NCBI GenBank assembly: GCA_030680655.1
Contig: JAUXUZ010000265.1
Span: 1 to 6,211, forward strand
Direction: 5' to 3'
Length of the DNA stretch: 6,211 bases
Origin: Phycisphaerales bacterium
Lineage (GTDB): Bacteria > Planctomycetota > Phycisphaerae > Phycisphaerales > UBA1924
In this document: positions 1 through 6,211 of the stretch, in pieces
Position numbering within the stretch: the stretch's first letter is position 1
Layout of the letters: each line of letters begins with the position of its first letter
Position numbers and translations under genes: made by a program
Notes under the pieces: generated by a model
What the model saw: only the letters and a program-made list of their open reading frames with translations
What the model was told of the DNA's origin: nothing
Database searches by the model: none

Positions 1-1
1 G

Positions 2-2752
2 CTGGAGCAGGCGGGCGCCGCGCGCGGCGGCGTGCTCGAGGAACTGGCCGGCCGCCGCAACGAGCTGGGCTCGCGCCGCTCGCGCGTCGCGGGGATCGAC
101 CGCGAACGCATCGGCGTCTCCGCCGCGATGGAGCAGGACCAGCGCCGCGTCGCTGTCGTGACCGAGCAGCTCACGCGACTGGCCGGCAAAGCAGAGGGGA
201 ACCGCTCTGAACAGTCACGGGTAGAGCAGCAGCGGACCAGCCTTGAGTCGTCGGTGGTCGCGCGGCGCAGCGCTGTTGACGGGCTCAGCGCAACCGTCGC
301 GGCGGCCGAAACCCGCGCGGGCCAGCTCGCCGACGACCGGCGCGCGCAGGCTGGGCGCATCGGTGAGCTTGAGCAGCGCGCCGCACGCCTGGATTCGCGC
401 CGGCAGGCCCTGAGCGAGATGGTCGAGCAGCGCGTGGGCCTCAACGACGCGGTGAAGGGTGTGCTTGAAGCGAAGGCGTCCGGCGGGCGCTTTGCCGGCG
501 TTGTCGGTGTGCTGGCCGACCTTGTCGAAAGCTCCCGCGACCACGCCGCAGAGGCCGAGGCGGCGCTGGGCAGCGCGTTGCAGGCGCTGGTGGTTGAGTC
601 GATCACGACTCTGCCGTCTGTTGACGACGTTGCAGCGCTGAGCGGGCGCGTGGCGTTTGTCACGCTCGCGGGCCTGGACCGTGCGCCCGAGGCGTCGACC
701 GATGGCGCGGCACCGTTCACCCTGCCGATCGAACTCGTCTCGATGGTGCGTCCAGTCCGCGGTCTGGTGCGTGCACGCGCGGGGATCGACCAGACCCTTT
801 CCGCAGCGGTGGATGGCCTGCTCGACCGCGTCCTCGGGCGGACCTACCTGGTTCGCGACCTCGACGCGGCCTTGATGGTGCGCGCCGGCGGCCTGCTCGG
901 CAGCGAGCCGGTGCGCCTGGTCACCCGCGACGGCGCGGTGCTGGAGTCCGACGGGCGCATCCTGGCCGGCCCGGTGAGCAACGGCGAAGCGGGCGGCATG
1001 CTGCAGCGCCGCAGCGAACTCGAAGACCTCGGGCGCGAGGTCGCCAGCGCTCGCGAAGAGCTCGAAGCAGAACGCGGCGCGATGGCCGCGATCGACACCG
1101 ACGCGTCGGCCGTCACGGGCGAGCTCTCGGCCGGGCGTTCGTCGCTCACCGAGCAGCGCCGCCTGCTGGCCCAGGAAGAAAGCCGTCTTGAGCAGCTGGT
1201 CCGCGAGGGTGAGCGCCTGGAGCGCGAGCGTGCGTCGCTCGACGACGAGGTGTCGCAGCTGCGCGAGCGCATGGCGGGCCTGGAGCAGGAGCGCGCGGGC
1301 CTTGAGGCCAAGTCGGCCTCGCTCTCACGCCTGCTCGAAGAAGAAACAAACGGCGTCGCCGCGCTCGAAGCGGCGCTCGCCGACGTGCAGGCACGCGCCG
1401 ATCAGGCGGCCGAGCAGATCACCGGCGCCAAGGTTGAAGTTAGCCGTCTGACCGAGCAGCTCTCGGCGGCGCGGCGCGAGCGCCAGCGCGCCGAGGTCGC
1501 CCTGGGCGAGGCCCAGCGCTCGCGCACGGGCCTTGAGCAGGCGCGGGCCGGGCGCGAGGCGTCGCTGGCCGAGCACCAACGGGCGCAGCAGGAAGGCGCA
1601 TCAGCGGCCGAGACAGCGCGAGCACAAGCCGCGGAACTGACCGGCCTCGTCGCCGGGCTCGCCGCGAGCGTGTCGTCAGCGGCCGACGCCGCGGCGGCGG
1701 CGGGCGAGCAGTTGCTGCTGGCCCGCGAGCAGGCCGACCACCTCCAGCGTGACCTTCACGCCCTGGAGATGAGCAAGCGCGAGGCCGAGGTGAAGCGCGA
1801 GACGCTCGAGGAGCGCGTGCAGCAGGAGCAGGGCGTCGACCTGCCCACCCTCCACCGTGAGTTCGAGGCGATGCTCGTTACAGAAGTCGAAACGCCCGAG
1901 GGCGTCGAGCCCGTCACGGTCTTCCGGCCCGAGATGGCCGGCCTCTCCACCCAGGCGGCGGAACTCAACCGCGCGATCAAGCAGCTGGGCAACGTGAACC
2001 TCGACGCGATCGACGAAGAGAGCCAGCTCGCCGGGCGCAACGAACAACTGGCGGCCGAGGTGGCCGACCTTGACAAGGCGAGCGCCGACCTGCGCAGCCT
2101 TATCGAAGAGCTCAACCAGGCCAGCCGCGTGCGCTTCAAGGAGATCTTCGAGCTCATCTGCCAGCACTTCGCCGGCGACAACGGCATGTTCCGCAAGCTC
2201 TTCGGCGGCGGCAAGGCCGAGGTGCGCCTGATGCCGCTGGTCAAAGACGGCGTGCAGACCGACGAGATCGACCTGCTCGAGAGCGGCATCGAGATCATCG
2301 CCAAGCCCCCCGGCAAAGAGCCGCGCAGCATCAGCCAGCTCTCCGGCGGTGAGAAGAGCATGACGGCCGTCGCGCTGCTGATGAGCATCTTCCGCTCCAA
2401 GCCCAGCTGCTTCTGCGTGCTCGACGAGGTTGACGCCGCGCTCGACGACGCCAACACCGACCGCTTCATCAAGGTCGTCAGCCAGTTCACCGACCGCAGC
2501 CACTTCATCGTCATCACCCACCACAAGCACACCATGCACGGCTGCGACCACCTCTACGGCGTTACCATGCAGGAGCGCGGCGTGAGCAAGCGCGTGAGCG
2601 TGCGCATCGACCAGGTGGGTGCCGACGGGCGGATCAAAGACGACGGCGCCAAAGCCCCCGCGACGGACAAGCCCGCCGACGGCGCCCTCCGCCGCGGGCT
2701 GGCGGGCATGCGCGCCGCGGCCGAGGGGCCAGTTGGCGTCAACGACAACTAG
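2..2752 (+). CDS. smc: Chromosome segregation protein SMC (5'-truncated by window edge)
   Basis: This is an SMC-family ATPase, the core subunit of the bacterial condensin that compacts and segregates chromosomes with ScpA and ScpB. The frame is open from the first complete codon at nt 2, so the GTG at 32 is probably internal. The visible part is 916 residues. Bacterial SMCs are usually about 1,150-1,250, so roughly 300 residues with the Walker A head are missing. In order it shows: Glu/Arg/Ala/Gln-rich coiled coil (nt 2 to ~484); a hinge (nt ~485-990) opening with GRFAGVVGVLADLV and closing with RLVTRDGAVLESDGRILAGP; a second long coiled coil (~992-2100); then the C-terminal head. The head has the ABC signature LSGGEK (2339-2356), Walker B FCVLDE (2411-2428) and a His-loop ITHHKHTM (2513-2536), followed by LYGVTMQERGVSK. 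The last ~45 residues are a low-complexity Ala/Gly/Asp/Lys tail after the conserved core. The gene converges on ggt. The family call is secure. Confidence 0.97.
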   Translation: MEQAGAARGGVLEELAGRRNELGSRRSRVAGIDRERIGVSAAMEQDQRRVAVVTEQLTRLAGKAEGNRSEQSRVEQQRTSLESSVVARRSAVDGLSATVAAAETRAGQLADDRRAQAGRIGELEQRAARLDSRRQALSEMVEQRVGLNDAVKGVLEAKASGGRFAGVVGVLADLVESSRDHAAEAEAALGSALQALVVESITTLPSVDDVAALSGRVAFVTLAGLDRAPEASTDGAAPFTLPIELVSMVRPVRGLVRARAGIDQTLSAAVDGLLDRVLGRTYLVRDLDAALMVRAGGLLGSEPVRLVTRDGAVLESDGRILAGPVSNGEAGGMLQRRSELEDLGREVASAREELEAERGAMAAIDTDASAVTGELSAGRSSLTEQRRLLAQEESRLEQLVREGERLERERASLDDEVSQLRERMAGLEQERAGLEAKSASLSRLLEEETNGVAALEAALADVQARADQAAEQITGAKVEVSRLTEQLSAARRERQRAEVALGEAQRSRTGLEQARAGREASLAEHQRAQQEGASAAETARAQAAELTGLVAGLAASVSSAADAAAAAGEQLLLAREQADHLQRDLHALEMSKREAEVKRETLEERVQQEQGVDLPTLHREFEAMLVTEVETPEGVEPVTVFRPEMAGLSTQAAELNRAIKQLGNVNLDAIDEESQLAGRNEQLAAEVADLDKASADLRSLIEELNQASRVRFKEIFELICQHFAGDNGMFRKLFGGGKAEVRLMPLVKDGVQTDEIDLLESGIEIIAKPPGKEPRSISQLSGGEKSMTAVALLMSIFRSKPSCFCVLDEVDAALDDANTDRFIKVVSQFTDRSHFIVITHHKHTMHGCDHLYGVTMQERGVSKRVSVRIDQVGADGRIKDDGAKAPATDKPADGALRRGLAGMRAAAEGPVGVNDN
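2685..2727. other. GC-rich imperfect inverted repeat in the 3' end of smc
   Basis: Bases 2685-2697 pair with 2715-2727 at 12 of 13 positions (single C/C mismatch at 2690/2722), around a 17-nt loop. The core is the self-complementary CCGCGG on both arms. It lies inside the smc coding region, about 23 nt before the stop, and about 60 nt downstream of the ggt stop on the other strand. A hairpin here could mark transcript ends for either convergent unit. No T-run follows on either strand, so it is not a canonical intrinsic terminator. Chance pairing in GC-rich DNA is a real alternative. Confidence 0.3.
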
Positions 2753-2788
2753 GCGCGATCGGTCAGCGCGAATCGCCCTGCGGAAAAC

Positions 2789-4567
2789 CTACTCGGCCCG
2801 CGTCCCCGCGGGCATGCCGCCCTTGCGCGGGTCGCTGGCAGCGGTGTAGGTCGCGAGCGATTCGCCGTGCTGCACGCCCCGCCTGGTAATCAGCTGCACC
2901 GCGGCCTCTCCTTTGGCGGGCTTGATTGCGTGCCCCTTGGCCGCGAGCGACTCGGTCATGCGGGCGGCATCAACGGGGTCCGGCAACGGCTCAAGCCAGA
3001 GCGTGCCCGGCATCCACTGGTGGTGCAGGCGCGCCCGTGAGACGGCCGCACCCGCGTCGTCGCCGCGCACCAGCGCGTTGATCAGCGCCTGCGCCGTCGC
3101 CGTGATGATCCGCGGCCCGCCGCTGGCGCCGGCAACGGCCTCGACGCGCTCGTAGGCGTCGAGCACGATGGTGGGGGTCATGCTGCTGAGGGGGCGCTTG
3201 CCCGGCTCGGGTGCATTGGCGTCCGACTGCGTAAGCCCGAAGGCGTTGCTCGCGCCGCGGCGCGTCGTGAAGTCGTCCATCTGGTTGTTGAGCAAGAAGC
3301 CGTACGGCTCCGCGCACACCCACGAGCCAAACGACAAGTTGATGGTCTCCGTCGCGGCGCACGCGCCGCCCCAGCGGTCCACCGCGCTCACGTGGCTCGT
3401 GCCGTGGTCCGGCCGCGATTGGGCCGGCACGCTCGAGCGCGCGTAACGCTCCGGCCCGTGCGTGCGGGCGGGGTCGATCATCCCCGCACGCGCCGCCAGA
3501 TCACCCTTGCTCAGCAGCCCGTGCACCGGCACCGGTGAGAACGCCGGATCGGCCATGAACGCGGCCCGATCGGCGAACGCGAGCTTAAAACACTCGGTCA
3601 GCTCGTGCGCGAACGCGGGCTCGTCGACGCCGATCAAGCGGTCCGCCCCGCGCAGGCCGAGCATCGACACCACCTGCACCAGCGCCACCCCGCCAGACGA
3701 CGGCGGCGGCATCGTCAAGAACGTGTGCCCGAGCGCAAACGACCGCAGCGGCGGCACCTCGCTCACGCCCGACCCCATGCACCGCTGCAGGTCCTGGTGC
3801 GTGATCACGCCCCCCGCGTCGCGCGTCGCCCGCACGATCGCATCCGCGATCGGCCCGCTGTAGAAGGCCGCGCGCCCCGAGCGGGCAATCTCCCCCAGCG
3901 CCACCGCCTGCGCAGGGTTGGTGATGCGGTCCCCCTCGCGCACGCCCCCCGACTTCAGCAGCGTCGTCCACAGAAACCCAAACCGTGTCTGCAGCGAAGG
4001 CTCGGCGCGGAACTTCTCGATCGTGTCGGCCGCCACAACCATGTACGCGCTGTCAACGATGAACCCGCCGCGGGCCGCGTCGATCGCCGGCTGGAGCACC
4101 GCGCTCCGCTCCAGCTTGCCGTAGCGCTCCTGCGCGTGCAGCAGCCCGGCGACCGAGCTCGGAACCGCCACCGCCAGCCCACCGATGGTGCTGGCGGTCG
4201 GATCGGTGCTCGCCTCAAACGTGCCGCTCCCAACGCCGCCCGGGCACCGCTCGCGCGCGTTGATTGCGGTGTCAACGTACGTGCCATCGCGCGAGGCCGC
4301 GTGCGGCAGGTGGATCACCATGAACCCCCCGCCCCCCATCCCGCACGACTGCGGCCGCACAACCGAGAGCGTAAACGCCGCCGCCACCGCCGCATCAACC
4401 GCGTTGCCCCCCTGCTCGAGCATCCGCGCGCCCGCCTGCGAGGCCAGCGGTTGATCGGCGGCAACAACCTGCGTGTAGAGCGGCGCACCGTCGGGCCGGG
4501 CCGACTGGCACCCCGTCAAACCCAGCAGCGCAACCACCAGCAGCGCGAACAGTCGGTTGGTGTACAT
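2789..4567 (-). CDS. ggt: Gamma-glutamyltranspeptidase, predicted lipoprotein
   Basis: This 592-residue Ntn-hydrolase cleaves gamma-glutamyl bonds (e.g. glutathione) and transfers the glutamyl group to water or amino acids. It is made as a proenzyme that self-cleaves. An N-terminal signal with lipobox LTGC (Cys20, then Gln-Ser) predicts an outer-membrane lipoprotein facing the periplasm. The large-subunit motifs are PQSCGMGGGGF (~72-82), a substrate-carboxylate Arg in NARE (Arg105) and MPPPSSGG (286-293). The predicted cleavage and catalytic residue is Thr390 in TSHVSAVD (codon at 3398-3400); the family usually has TTH. The small subunit (390-592, ~203 aa) has LLNNQMDDF, GKRPLSSMTPTIV (Ser461/462), the oxyanion pair Gly483-Gly484 in GGPRIIT, and HHQWMP. 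Length is normal for the family. An in-frame TAG 12 nt upstream (4577-4579) makes the ATG at 4565-4567 the first possible start; it lacks a Shine-Dalgarno site. It follows the serine hydrolase gene after 39 nt, probably in the same operon. Confidence 0.95.
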   Translation of the reverse strand: MYTNRLFALLVVALLGLTGCQSARPDGAPLYTQVVAADQPLASQAGARMLEQGGNAVDAAVAAAFTLSVVRPQSCGMGGGGFMVIHLPHAASRDGTYVDTAINARERCPGGVGSGTFEASTDPTASTIGGLAVAVPSSVAGLLHAQERYGKLERSAVLQPAIDAARGGFIVDSAYMVVAADTIEKFRAEPSLQTRFGFLWTTLLKSGGVREGDRITNPAQAVALGEIARSGRAAFYSGPIADAIVRATRDAGGVITHQDLQRCMGSGVSEVPPLRSFALGHTFLTMPPPSSGGVALVQVVSMLGLRGADRLIGVDEPAFAHELTECFKLAFADRAAFMADPAFSPVPVHGLLSKGDLAARAGMIDPARTHGPERYARSSVPAQSRPDHGTSHVSAVDRWGGACAATETINLSFGSWVCAEPYGFLLNNQMDDFTTRRGASNAFGLTQSDANAPEPGKRPLSSMTPTIVLDAYERVEAVAGASGGPRIITATAQALINALVRGDDAGAAVSRARLHHQWMPGTLWLEPLPDPVDAARMTESLAAKGHAIKPAKGEAAVQLITRRGVQHGESLATYTAASDPRKGGMPAGTRAE

Positions 4568-4606
4568 GAGGCCAGACTACCCGCCCGCGCGTCACGATTG
4601 TGCCGG

Positions 4607-5947
4607 TTACTTCTTCAGCGGCGGCAGGCCGCGCCACTGCCGGTCCAGCTCGATCATCGCCTGGATCGCCTGCTCGCGTGCATCCCCGCCCGCGTTGGCG
4701 CCCGTGTTGACCACCGCCATGAACGCGCGACCGATCTCCGGCGCGATCCAGACCGCCGCCGTCCACATCGTGTTGCTCCCCACGTGCGTCAGGCACCGCC
4801 CGGTTGCGCCCGGCTGGCCACCCTTGGCCCAGGCCGGCCGGTTGGCGATGATCCACCCCGCGGCGTAGTCGTTACGGAACGACGTCTGCCCGTGCAGAAC
4901 GGCAAAGTCGGCCGCGTCAAGGCCCAGCGTCGCGCGCGGGTCCCACTCCGGGGCCGTCTGCTCGGAAGCAGGGTCGATCGACTGTGGGAGCGAGATCTCC
5001 GCGCCGATCAGGTGGAGCCGCGCGAAGCGACCCCAGTCCTCGATGCTCATGTGCACCGTGCCGGCGGGCGCGATCGAGGCCGGGTTGTCGGCGTTGATCC
5101 CCGGCCGCACCGGCACGCCCGACGCGGTGTGCCCCCACGGTTGATCCTCCGGCCCGTCGTCCTCGGTCACCGTGCCCGGTGCGCCGAAACCGGCCGTGGT
5201 GATCCCCAGCGGCTCAAACAACCGCTTCTGCAGAAGCTCTTCGAACGGCACACCCGCCGCGGTCTCGGCCATGTGCCCAGCCAGCGCGACCGAGGCGTTG
5301 GCGTACTGGAAGGACGTTGAAGGCGTGCCGATGTTGCTGCGGACAAGCTCACCGAAGAGGTACCCACGCTGCTCCAGCGGCGGCGTGCCGTGACGCGCCT
5401 TCTCCCACAGGTTCGCCCACAGCGGCCTGCCCCCGTACTCCCCCAGGTCATACGGCACGTTGCCCGTGCACGTGGTGAGCTGCCGCAGCGTGACCAGCCG
5501 CCAGTTGTTGGTGATCTTCGCCTTCGCGTCCCGCGCGGGGTTGAAGACGTCGCCGATCGTCGAGTCCCACCGCAGCGCCGGCGGCTCGTCGGCAACCAGC
5601 AGGGCACAGAGTGTCCCCGTGATCGCCTTGGTGCACGAGCCCAGGTGCCACTTGTCGTCCAGTGTGACGGGCGCTGTGCCGTTCATCCGGCGGAAACCCG
5701 CGACGCCGCGGGCCATCACACCGTCGCGGTCGATCATGACGGCGCTGATCGCGGGCACACCGTTGGCCTTGCGGATCTCGTCGAGCCGCGTGCCGAGGTC
5801 AAAGGGCACGCGCGCAACCGCGCCGCCGCCAAGGTTCGGCGGCAGATCGGCGGCAACCCCGGGTGAAGTCGGTTGGCCGCCCTGCGCAAACGCGTGCGGA
5901 GCGAGCAGAGCGCAGGCAGAGAGGACCATCGCGGCAGAAGTTCTCAT
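4607..5947 (-). CDS. Secreted beta-lactamase-fold serine hydrolase (class C / PBP4* family)
   Basis: This 446-residue enzyme belongs to the Beta-lactamase (class C/EstB/PBP4*) superfamily. A Sec signal peptide covers residues 1-21 (hydrophobic core, then AFA before QG), so the enzyme should act in the periplasm or outside. The catalytic SxxK is SCTK, with nucleophile Ser104 and Lys107. The second motif is YAN (215-217), and the third, equivalent to KTG, is HVG (388-390) within THVGSNTMW. Conserved surrounding text includes FEELLQKRLFEPLGI and AGTVHMSIEDWGRF. The usual LLTHxSGLP segment is here LTTCTGNVP, so the His and Ser-Gly are replaced. The start is well supported: GGAGAG lies 6 nt upstream, and the ATG overlaps the riboflavin synthase stop. 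The substrate cannot be read from sequence. Members act as D-aminopeptidases, DD-peptidases, esterases or true beta-lactamases; resistance should not be assumed. The GGT next door hints at peptide processing, which is inference. Confidence 0.92.
   Translation of the reverse strand: MRTSAAMVLSACALLAPHAFAQGGQPTSPGVAADLPPNLGGGAVARVPFDLGTRLDEIRKANGVPAISAVMIDRDGVMARGVAGFRRMNGTAPVTLDDKWHLGSCTKAITGTLCALLVADEPPALRWDSTIGDVFNPARDAKAKITNNWRLVTLRQLTTCTGNVPYDLGEYGGRPLWANLWEKARHGTPPLEQRGYLFGELVRSNIGTPSTSFQYANASVALAGHMAETAAGVPFEELLQKRLFEPLGITTAGFGAPGTVTEDDGPEDQPWGHTASGVPVRPGINADNPASIAPAGTVHMSIEDWGRFARLHLIGAEISLPQSIDPASEQTAPEWDPRATLGLDAADFAVLHGQTSFRNDYAAGWIIANRPAWAKGGQPGATGRCLTHVGSNTMWTAAVWIAPEIGRAFMAVVNTGANAGGDAREQAIQAMIELDRQWRGLPPLKK
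5944..5947 (-). other. ATGA stop/start overlap between riboflavin synthase and serine hydrolase
   Basis: On the - strand, the serine hydrolase ATG (5947-5945) shares two bases with the TGA stop (5946-5944) of the riboflavin synthase frame, a 4-nt overlap. Such overlaps usually mean cotranscription and often translational coupling by ribosome reinitiation. The Shine-Dalgarno of the downstream gene lies inside the upstream coding sequence, which supports this reading. Confidence 0.9.
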
Positions 5948-6211
5948 CGTCGGCTCTCCATGACACGCAGCACCGTGGCGACGACCGCCTTGGTCGTCGC
6001 GTCGGCCTCAATGTTAACGGGCGAGCCGGCCTTCAGGTCCCCCAATGTGGTCAATCCGAGCGTCGCCGGGATCACCGCCACTTCAATCTCACCACCCCCT
6101 TGGGTGACACCCGCCAGCGTCAGCGACACCCCTGCGATGCAGACCGAGCCCTGCGACACCATGAACGGCTCAACCCCGGCGGGCACGCGAACCGCTATCC
6201 GATAGTCCCCG
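5944..6211 (-). CDS. ribE: Riboflavin synthase, alpha-chain type (C-terminal lumazine-binding domain only)
   Basis: This enzyme dismutates two 6,7-dimethyl-8-ribityllumazine molecules to riboflavin plus a pyrimidinedione, the last step of vitamin B2 synthesis in the cytoplasm. The protein has two tandem lumazine-binding barrels, about 200 residues in all. Only the final 88 residues are in the window, and the frame stays open to the right edge, so the GTG at 6186 is probably an internal valine. Visible motifs are QGSVCIAGVSLTL (KGSIxIDGVSLTV in the family; GVSLT kept), VIPATLGLTTLG (IPxTLxxTTLG) and a C-terminus PVNIEADATTKAVVATVLRV. From memory, that C-terminus resembles the E. coli enzyme's NIEIDPQTQAVVDTVERV. 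The IPHT His seen in many members is Ala here; the E. coli protein has Glu at that place, so the position is variable. The gene leads into the serine hydrolase gene through an ATGA overlap. The symbol is ribE in many genomes and ribC in E. coli. Confidence 0.92.
   Translation of the reverse strand, partial: GDYRIAVRVPAGVEPFMVSQGSVCIAGVSLTLAGVTQGGGEIEVAVIPATLGLTTLGDLKAGSPVNIEADATTKAVVATVLRVMESRR
5954..5959 (-). promoter_or_regulatory. Ribosome binding site of the serine hydrolase gene
   Basis: The - strand reads GGAGAG, followed by a 6-nt spacer and the ATG at 5947. It lies within the last codons of the riboflavin synthase gene and fixes the hydrolase start. The contrast with the ggt start, which has no such site, may reflect different translation levels in one operon. 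Confidence 0.7.

Noticed and set aside
32..34. GTG as the start of the SMC gene
   Set aside because: The frame is open to the window's left edge with coiled-coil-like residues, and the protein would lack the Walker A head. The gene must begin upstream of the window.
992..2100. Repetitive Glu/Ala/Arg/Gln-rich sequence as a possible DNA repeat
   Set aside because: The periodic composition is explained by the SMC coiled coil. No exact tandem unit is visible.
1676..2551. 291-residue open frame on the - strand inside smc
   Set aside because: It lies fully opposite the conserved SMC coil and head. Its Ala/Leu/Val/Asp-rich product has no family resemblance and is the shadow of GC-ending codons.
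2753..2788. Possible intrinsic terminator in the smc/ggt gap
   Set aside because: Only a 5-bp stem (2755-2759 with 2772-2776) around a 12-nt loop can be drawn, with no T-run on either strand; this is too weak to call.
3605..5320. 571-residue open frame on the + strand, antisense to ggt and the serine hydrolase
   Set aside because: It is very rich in Arg, His and Pro with no recognisable motif, and it spans two well-conserved genes on the other strand plus their gap. Long antisense frames are expected at this GC content.
4607..5947. Antibiotic-resistance beta-lactamase
   Set aside because: The fold and the SxxK/YxN/HxG motifs are shared by many peptidases and esterases, and the HVG third motif and altered rim do not match classical AmpC enzymes.

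Overview
The window comes from a high-GC bacterial chromosome. Nearly every codon ends in G or C, and this produces many long, spurious antisense reading frames. The combination of an SMC protein with a THHK-type His-loop, a Sec-exported beta-lactamase-fold hydrolase with an SCTK / HVGSNTMW signature, and a start without a Shine-Dalgarno site suggests Planctomycetota, perhaps a Phycisphaerae-like lineage. That placement is an inference from remembered family patterns, not a proof.

The layout is two convergent transcription units. On the + strand, the left 2.75 kb is the 3' three-quarters of an smc gene (chromosome segregation ATPase). It contains part of the N-terminal coiled coil, the hinge, the C-terminal coiled coil and the C-terminal ATPase half; the Walker A half lies off the left edge. 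On the - strand, reading from the right edge, come the 3' end of a riboflavin synthase gene (ribE/ribC type), a secreted beta-lactamase/PBP4*-family serine hydrolase, and a lipoprotein gamma-glutamyltranspeptidase (GGT). The first two - strand genes overlap by 4 nt (ATGA). The second and third are separated by 39 nt. This is probably one operon, although its promoter is outside the window.

The smc and ggt stop codons face each other across a 36-bp gap with no classic U-tailed terminator. A 12-of-13-bp GC-rich hairpin lies in the last codons of smc. No stretch longer than about 40 bp lacks a gene, and I see no tRNA, rRNA, CRISPR array, insertion sequence or phage gene.

Functionally, the two exported enzymes could cooperate at the cell surface: the serine hydrolase on peptides, peptidoglycan fragments or esters, and the GGT on gamma-glutamyl compounds such as glutathione. 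Their coupling to a cytoplasmic vitamin B2 enzyme has no obvious metabolic logic and may be simple gene adjacency. I find no convincing evidence of an undescribed system; the findings below are modest.
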